Shown here one piece after another: positions 8,503 to 12,427 of a DNA stretch of 12,427 bases. The DNA comes from Actinomycetes bacterium (GTDB taxonomy: Bacteria; Actinomycetota; Actinomycetes; Actinomycetales; Microbacteriaceae), in NCBI GenBank assembly GCA_023386675.1, contig JAEWJG010000431.1, positions 1 to 12,427 on the forward strand. The letters are read 5' to 3'. The first letter of the stretch is position 1; the number at the start of each line of letters is the position of its first letter. The notes below the pieces were generated by a model that was given only the letters and a program-made list of their open reading frames with translations, was not told where the DNA came from and did no database searches. Made by a program: the position numbers and the translations under genes.

Positions 8503-8526
8503 CGATCCGTGCGGGTGCGCGGATCG
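8503..8526 (-). promoter_or_regulatory. Stem-loop between atpB and atpE
   Basis: CGATCCG (8526 to 8520 on the minus strand) and CGGATCG (8509 to 8503) form a perfect 7-pair stem with a 10-base loop, starting three bases after the atpB stop. The atpE ribosome binding site GGAAGGAAA lies just outside it and stays free. There is no T run, so it is not an intrinsic terminator. It could protect the atpE message or mark a processing site; that role is inference. Confidence 0.5.
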
Positions 8527-8529
8527 TTC

Positions 8530-9327
8530 TTAGTGTTCCTCGGCGACTGCCAGCTGGATGTAGACAGCGGTGAGCAGTGCGAAGACGTAGGCCTGCAGGA
8601 CTGCGACCAGGATCTCGAAGAGCGTGAAGACGAACCCGAAGGCGAAGGTGCCGATGCCGAACAGCGACCACCAGCCGCCCGCGGTGAAGAAGAAGAACGA
8701 CGTCGCGGTGAAGAACAGGACGAGCAGCAGGTGCCCGACGACCATGTTCATCAGGAGTCGGAGGGTCAGCGTGATCGGACGCAGGATGAACGTCGAGACG
8801 AACTCGATCGGCGTCACGATGATGTAGAGCGGCCACGGCACACCGGGCGGGAAGAGCGAGTTCTTGAAGAAGTTCTTCGGGCTCTTCTTGATGCCCGCGT
8901 AGATGAACGCGATGTAGGCCACGACCGCGAGCAGGAGCGGCACCGCGATCACCGAGGTGCCTGCGATGTTGAGACCGGGAACGATCCCGGTGATGTTGAA
9001 GAACAGCACCATGAAGAAGATGGTGGTCAGCAGCGGCAGGAACCGGCGGCCGTCCTTCTTGCCGAGCAGGTCCTCCGCGATGTTGACGCGGACGAAGTCG
9101 AGGCCCATCTCGACGACCGACTGGAAGCGGCCAGGGATGAGCTTCATGCGGCGGGTGCCGAGCCAGAAGATCAGGATGAGCGCGATCGTCGCGAGCAGGC
9201 GCACCACGATGATGCGGTTGAACTCGAGGCCACCGATGGTGAACAGGGTCGGGGGGAAGAACTCGTTGATCGAGGGACCCTGGAAGCTTCCTCCATCGGA
9301 GCTTGCGGCCTGGACCAGCAGGTTCAC
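8530..9327 (-). CDS. atpB: ATP synthase Fo subunit a
   Basis: Subunit a carries the two proton half-channels next to the c ring. The 265 residues contain several strongly hydrophobic helices and the essential arginine, Arg190, in LTLRLLMNMVVGHL (E. coli Arg210). His199 and Glu238 stand at the positions of E. coli Glu219 and His245, a known exchange of this residue pair, and Gln245 (LQAYVF) matches E. coli Gln252. The conserved WPLYIIVTPIEFVS and the ending YIQLAVAEEH are present. The coordinates use the GTG at 9325-9327. That GTG has no ribosome binding site in range; AGGAG at 9349-9353 lies six bases before an in-frame CTG at 9340-9342, which would add five residues (reading M-LANAV). Confidence 0.97.
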   Translation of the reverse strand: MNLLVQAASSDGGSFQGPSINEFFPPTLFTIGGLEFNRIIVVRLLATIALILIFWLGTRRMKLIPGRFQSVVEMGLDFVRVNIAEDLLGKKDGRRFLPLLTTIFFMVLFFNITGIVPGLNIAGTSVIAVPLLLAVVAYIAFIYAGIKKSPKNFFKNSLFPPGVPWPLYIIVTPIEFVSTFILRPITLTLRLLMNMVVGHLLLVLFFTATSFFFFTAGGWWSLFGIGTFAFGFVFTLFEILVAVLQAYVFALLTAVYIQLAVAEEH

Positions 9328-9330
9328 AGC

Positions 9331-9340
9331 GTTAGCTAAC
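9331..9340. repeat. Perfect 10-bp palindrome in the atpB leader
   Basis: GTTAGCTAAC reads the same on both strands. It lies between the strong AGGAG (9349-9353) and the GTG usually chosen as the atpB start, and overlaps the candidate CTG start by one to two bases. It could be an operator or chance; I know no regulator with this exact site. Confidence 0.35.
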
Positions 9341-9348
9341 AGCGCTAT

Positions 9349-9353
9349 CTCCT
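9349..9353 (-). promoter_or_regulatory. Ribosome binding site deciding the atpB start
   Basis: AGGAG on the minus strand, six bases before the in-frame CTG at 9340-9342 and 21 bases before the GTG at 9325-9327. No other purine-rich site lies between it and the GTG, so it favours initiation at the CTG. Confidence 0.5.
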
Positions 9354-9420
9354 GTTTCGGGGCGTCGAGCTCATGGCTCTCGCGACGACGAACGGTGGGG
9401 CACCCGGCACTACTCGCACT

Positions 9421-9500
9421 ATGTTTTTCTTCGCGCGAACGGGTGGGGGATCACGGATAACTCTACAAGAGTTTTCAGTGCATAACGAATCAGAAACAGG
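9421..9500 (-). promoter_or_regulatory. Likely promoter region of the atpBEFHAGDC operon
   Basis: This part of the 173-base gap between the atpI-like gene and atpB is clearly richer in A and T than its surroundings. On the minus strand the best pair I find is TTCGTT (about 9489-9484), 18 bases, and TAGAGT (9465-9460), a TANNNT-type -10 box preceded by TTG. It is a modest match. Another possible -10 is CATAGT near 9423-9418, without a good -35. Transcription from here would give a leader of roughly 100 to 130 bases before atpB. The region is inferred; no start site can be seen. Confidence 0.35.
9459..9473. repeat. Inverted repeat AACTCT/AGAGTT downstream of the atpI-like gene
   Basis: Six perfect pairs around three bases (ACA on the plus strand), 27 bases past the stop of the atpI-like gene. 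On the minus strand it is followed by ATCCG, not T, so it is poor as a terminator for the upstream genes; on the plus strand it is followed by a short T run. It coincides with the candidate -10 box, so it could equally be an operator-like dyad. Confidence 0.35.
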
Positions 9501-9995
9501 TCAGCGCTTCTCACCCGGAAGGGTGACATCGCTGACGTAGGGGACGCGCGACCGGAAGACCACGATCATGTCCACCACGAGCGACCCGATCACCCCCGCG
9601 ATCAGGCTCAGGAACAGCACGACGGGGTTGATCCACGGCTGGTCGCGCAGCAGGATCGCGAGCACCAAAAACAGGACGAACTTCACGATCCAGCCGCCCA
9701 GGACGATGCCGAAGAACAGGCCGACGAACAGGTCGGAGCCGATGAACCGGTTGGCGATCAGGATGCTCAGCGCGGTGATCGAGAGGAACACGGCGGCCAT
9801 GGCCGTCCCGATCAGGGCGCTGGTGACGCCGATCCAGCCGGCGAAGACGCCGCCGAGCAGCATCCCGATGATGGCGATGGCGCCGGCCAGGATCAGGCCG
9901 TATTTGAGGACGTCGCGCAGCACGGGCGTCGAGGTCGGCTGGGCGGCGGGCTGGGCCGGCCGGGGGGCGGGGGTGCCGTCCGGGTGGTCGGTCAT
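9501..9995 (-). CDS. Small four-helix membrane protein, AtpI-like
   Basis: A 164-residue protein with a Pro, Ala and Gln rich cytoplasmic start (1-25) and four predicted membrane helices (about 32-53, 57-80, 88-115, 122-147), then a short polar tail. I infer its family from position and topology: the same place between the WecA-type gene and atpB is occupied by a small membrane protein in M. tuberculosis (Rv1303), and AtpI proteins elsewhere help assemble the c ring. No motif proves this. The start ATG overlaps the stop of the upstream gene (ATGA, four bases) and has GAGGAG five to six bases before it, so translation is coupled. The open frame continues further upstream inside the neighbouring gene; that part is not protein-like. 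Confidence 0.85.
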   Translation of the reverse strand: MTDHPDGTPAPRPAQPAAQPTSTPVLRDVLKYGLILAGAIAIIGMLLGGVFAGWIGVTSALIGTAMAAVFLSITALSILIANRFIGSDLFVGLFFGIVLGGWIVKFVLFLVLAILLRDQPWINPVVLFLSLIAGVIGSLVVDMIVVFRSRVPYVSDVTLPGEKR

Positions 9996-11236
9996 CGGGT
10001 CTCCTCGGTGAGGGTGGGGGTGGATGTGGCGGCTGTGCGCTCGCTCGCGGCGTCGAGCTGGTCGAAGCGCGCGGTCTCCGCCGCCTCGATGCTGCCGGCG
10101 GGCGCGAGCTCGGCGACGGCCTCGTTGGCCTTGCGGCGGCTGAGCGGCGCGAGCGTGAAGGCGGTGCAGACGACCAGCCCGATGGCGACGAAGACGATGG
10201 CCATCCAGTAGGGGTCGAAGAAGAACAGGAGGCAGCCGATCGAGAGCACGGCCGTCCACGCGTAGAAGATGAGCACGGCATGGAGGTGCGTGTGGCCCAT
10301 GTCGAGCAGGCGGTGGTGCAGGTGCTTGCGGTCGGCGCTGAACGGCGACTTGCCCGCGCGCAGGCGGCGGATGACCGCGAGGCCGAAGTCCAGCAGCGGG
10401 ACGACGAGCACCGCGAAGGGCAGGATGACCGGGATGAACGCGGGCACCAGCGACGACTTGCCGAGGGTCTGCAGCGCCTCCGGGTTGATCGTGCCGGTGA
10501 CCGAGATGGCCGAGGTCGCCATCAGGAGGCCGATGAGCAGCGCTCCGGCATCCCCCATGAACATCTTCGCGGGGTGCCAGTTGAGCGGAAGGAACCCGGC
10601 GCAGGCGCCGACCAGGATCGCCGCGATCACGCCGGCGAGGCTGAAGTAGTTCTGCGGGCTGATCTCGCGCTGCAGCAGGTACGTGTAGACGAGGAACGTG
10701 CCGTTGGCGATCAGCGCGACGCCGGCGACCAGGCCGTCGAGCCCGTCGATGAAGTTGATCGCGTTCATCACGAGCACGATCGCGAACAGCGTGATGATGA
10801 TCGACATCACCGGCGATCCCACCGTGAGGCCGCCGATCGGCAGCGAGTAGATCTGCACGCCGAGCCAGGCCACGAGGCCCGCCGCCACGAACTGCCCGGC
10901 GAGCTTCGTCATCCAGTCGAGGTCCCAGAGGTCGTCCGCGACCCCGAGCACGACGATGAGCAGGGACGCGCCCAGGATGGCGAGGATCGGCCCCTGGTCG
11001 GAGAAGATCAGCGACAGCACGCCGAACTGGCTCGACAGCAGCCAGGAGACACCGAAGGCGACCAGGATGCCGAGGAACATCGCCACGCCGCCGAGGCGCG
11101 GGGTCGGCCGGGTGTGCACATCCCGCGCCCGGATCTTCGGGTAGAGCTTGAAGCGCATCGCCAGCTTGTAGACGACGAACGACATCCCGAACGTGATGAC
11201 GGCCGAGATCAGGGCGAGCGCGAGGAGGAGGGTCAC
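9992..11236 (-). CDS. wecA: WecA/TagO-type undecaprenyl-phosphate sugar-1-phosphate transferase
   Basis: This integral membrane enzyme of glycosyltransferase family 4 (MraY/WecA) moves a sugar-1-phosphate, usually GlcNAc-1-P from UDP-GlcNAc, onto a polyprenyl phosphate, the first step of many envelope polysaccharides (arabinogalactan linker in mycobacteria, wall teichoic acid in others). The motifs are all present: RPTPRLGG (43-50), ADDLWDLD (100-107), the central NAINFIDGLDGLVAG (158-172), MFMGDAG (225-231) and HLHHRL (305-310), which belongs to the non-MraY branch. About ten membrane helices fill residues 1-365; a 50-residue polar tail follows. The start is a GTG three bases after the stop of the upstream gene, with no strong ribosome binding site, so coupling is likely. 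The sugar specificity cannot be read from sequence. Confidence 0.93.
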   Translation of the reverse strand: MTLLLALALISAVITFGMSFVVYKLAMRFKLYPKIRARDVHTRPTPRLGGVAMFLGILVAFGVSWLLSSQFGVLSLIFSDQGPILAILGASLLIVVLGVADDLWDLDWMTKLAGQFVAAGLVAWLGVQIYSLPIGGLTVGSPVMSIIITLFAIVLVMNAINFIDGLDGLVAGVALIANGTFLVYTYLLQREISPQNYFSLAGVIAAILVGACAGFLPLNWHPAKMFMGDAGALLIGLLMATSAISVTGTINPEALQTLGKSSLVPAFIPVILPFAVLVVPLLDFGLAVIRRLRAGKSPFSADRKHLHHRLLDMGHTHLHAVLIFYAWTAVLSIGCLLFFFDPYWMAIVFVAIGLVVCTAFTLAPLSRRKANEAVAELAPAGSIEAAETARFDQLDAASERTAATSTPTLTEETR

Positions 11237-11239
11237 GGG

Positions 11240-11935
11240 TCAGGCGTCCGAGGGGACGGCGAGGGCGTCGCCGACGACCTCCCGCAGCTGCTCGAGCGAG
11301 AGGACGCCGTTGCGGAGGATGCGGAGGGGCCCGGAGCCCGACGCCAGCGCGGTGGCGTCGACGATGGTCGACGAGCTGTCCTTGCCCTCGACGCGCTGGT
11401 ACCCGCCGCCGGCCTCTCCCCCGTCGAGGTAGACCGCGATGGAGTCGCCGAGCATGGCCTCCGCCTCCGCGGCGGTGCGGGCGGCCGGGAGACCGGTCTT
11501 GTTGGCCGACGAGACGGCGAGCGGGCCGGTCTCGGACAGCAGTTCGAGAGCGATGGTGTTGTCCGGCATGCGGAGTGCGACGGTGCCCTTCGTCTCACCG
11601 AGGTCCCAGACCAGCGACGGGGAGGCCGGGAGCACGATGGTGAGGCCACCCGGCCAGAACGTCTCGACCAGCGCCTCCACCTCCTCGGGCACCCGCTCGG
11701 CGAGCGCGGCCAGGGTCGGGACACCGGGGACCAGCACCGGCGGCGGCGACTGGCGGCCGCGTCCCTTCGCGTCGAGCAGACGCTGGACGGCCGCCGGACT
11801 GAAGGCGTCGGCTGCGACGCCGTACACCGTGTCGGTGGGGATGACGGCGAGCTCGCCGCGCCCGATCGCCGCCCGGGCGAGACGCATGCCGGTGAGCAGC
11901 TCGGAGTCGACCGAGCAGTCGTAGATGGTTGCCAT
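11240..11935 (-). CDS. tsaC: L-threonylcarbamoyladenylate synthase (YrdC/Sua5 family)
   Basis: It makes threonylcarbamoyl-AMP from threonine, bicarbonate and ATP, the precursor for the t6A modification at position 37 of ANN-decoding tRNAs. The 231 residues hold one YrdC domain: PTDTVYGVAADA (33-44), KGRGRQSPPPVLV (57-69), FWPGGLTIVL (93-102), ALRMPDN (120-126) and SSANKTG (142-148). The separate C-terminal Sua5 domain is absent. The start ATG is preceded by no ribosome binding site, but a TATCAT box ends nine bases upstream, which suggests a leaderless or nearly leaderless message. In many actinobacteria prmC lies directly upstream; here a divergent gene does. Confidence 0.95.
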   Translation of the reverse strand: MATIYDCSVDSELLTGMRLARAAIGRGELAVIPTDTVYGVAADAFSPAAVQRLLDAKGRGRQSPPPVLVPGVPTLAALAERVPEEVEALVETFWPGGLTIVLPASPSLVWDLGETKGTVALRMPDNTIALELLSETGPLAVSSANKTGLPAARTAAEAEAMLGDSIAVYLDGGEAGGGYQRVEGKDSSSTIVDATALASGSGPLRILRNGVLSLEQLREVVGDALAVPSDA

Positions 11936-11944
11936 GACGGCTCA

Positions 11945-11950
11945 ATGATA
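11945..11950 (-). promoter_or_regulatory. Candidate -10 box of the tsaC/sua5 promoter
   Basis: TATCAT on the minus strand, ending nine bases before the ATG. There is no clear -35 box (the sequence 17-18 bases upstream is CAGTCT-like). Transcription would begin at or within a few bases of the start codon, which fits the lack of a ribosome binding site. Confidence 0.4.
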
Positions 11951-11981
11951 GCCGGGGGGACGACGCCCAGACTGGGAGGAC

Positions 11982-11987
11982 GATACT
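11982..11987 (+). promoter_or_regulatory. Candidate -10 box of the HAD hydrolase gene
   Basis: GATACT, seven bases before the ATG. The only Shine-Dalgarno-like run, GGAGG at 11988-11992, is two bases from the ATG, too close to work well. A leaderless start is the simpler reading. Confidence 0.3.
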
Positions 11988-11994
11988 GGAGGCG

Positions 11995-12427
11995 ATGGAC
12001 GTCTACTTCTTCGACTGCGACAAGACGCTCTACGACTACGACTTCCACAAGCGGCTCCCGAAGCTCGCGGAGCTGGGAGGTGTGAGCCAGTACCGGCTCG
12101 CGTCCTCCTGGTGGGCGGGCGGCCACGAGCGCGCGGCGGAGATCGGAGAGTACTCGACAAGCGAGGAGTACCTGGCCGCGTTCGCCGAGGTGACCGGCGC
12201 CCGGCTGACCCTGGCGCAGTGGCAGGAGGCCCGCAAGGCCGCGATGACGCCCATCCCCGGTGCGATCGACGCGCTGCGCGAGGCGGCGGAGCTCGGGACG
12301 GTGTCGCTGCTGTCGAACAACCCGATCCCGTTCAAGGACTCTCTGCCGGTTCTGACGCCCGAGATCGTGGACGTGCTCGGCGGCAACGACCTGGTGTCGG
12401 CCGTGCTGGGCGCGCGGAAGCCCGAGC
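11995..12427 (+). CDS. HAD-family hydrolase, 5' part (runs off the window)
   Basis: The first 144 codons of a haloacid dehalogenase superfamily phosphatase. Motif I is FFDCDKTLYD with the nucleophile Asp7 and general acid Asp9. A helical cap follows (about 17-85). Motif II is LLSNN with Ser107 and motif III is the Lys142-Pro pair in GARKPE, which lies at the very end of the window. The PIPGAIDALREAAELG stretch before motif II is typical of subfamily IA (phosphoglycolate phosphatase-like and nucleotidase-like enzymes). Motif IV lies outside the window. The substrate cannot be told. The gene is divergent from the tsaC/sua5 gene with only 59 bases between the two start codons. Confidence 0.88.
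   Translation, partial: MDVYFFDCDKTLYDYDFHKRLPKLAELGGVSQYRLASSWWAGGHERAAEIGEYSTSEEYLAAFAEVTGARLTLAQWQEARKAAMTPIPGAIDALREAAELGTVSLLSNNPIPFKDSLPVLTPEIVDVLGGNDLVSAVLGARKPE

Noticed and set aside
9459..9475. Intrinsic terminator for the wecA/atpI-like operon
   Set aside because: The hairpin lacks a T run on the minus strand; the run is on the plus strand, where no gene ends.
10280..12085. 601-codon plus-strand open frame opposite the wecA-type and sua5 genes
   Set aside because: Highly charged Arg/Glu/Asp/His composition is the usual shadow of third-position GC bias; both genes on the other strand carry full sets of family motifs.

Overview
The window looks like a stretch of chromosome from a high-GC actinobacterium, most likely a member of the Microbacteriaceae (inference). 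The base composition is strongly GC-rich, with third codon positions almost always G or C. The gene order threonylcarbamoyl-AMP synthase, WecA-type transferase, small membrane protein, atpBEFHAGDC is the order I recall from M. tuberculosis (Rv1301-Rv1311). Delta is a separate 263-residue protein rather than the mycobacterial b-delta fusion, and epsilon is very short, so a mycobacterium is unlikely.

Layout. Positions 1-812 (+) carry the 3' end of an O6-alkylguanine-DNA alkyltransferase gene, overlapped by tag (3-methyladenine DNA glycosylase I); together they form a small alkylation-repair operon. Positions 813-1159 are a non-coding convergent region with several short dyads. From 11935 down to 1160 all genes lie on the minus strand and are tightly packed: tsaC/sua5, a wecA-type gene, an atpI-like membrane protein gene, then (after a 173-nt gap that probably holds the main atp promoter) atpB, atpE, atpF, atpH, atpA, atpG, atpD, atpC, a P-loop kinase gene and yaaA. 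At the right end a HAD-family hydrolase gene starts divergently (+) and runs off the window.

How the genes work together. The eight atp genes encode a complete, H+-type F1Fo ATP synthase. All key catalytic residues that I checked are present. The kinase gene starts one base after atpC, and yaaA (peroxide-stress and iron control) follows directly, so both are probably expressed at the 3' end of the ATP synthase transcript. The upstream WecA-type enzyme makes the first lipid-linked sugar of cell-envelope polymers.

I see no clearly novel multi-gene system. The points worth a second look are mostly at the level of gene expression: yaaA has no ATG, GTG or TTG at its conserved N-terminus, atpB has a strong ribosome binding site placed for a CTG rather than the GTG start, atpE is bracketed by two intercistronic stem-loops (one covers the atpF ribosome binding site), epsilon lacks its regulatory C-terminal domain, and the alkyltransferase has GCHR in place of the usual PCHR.
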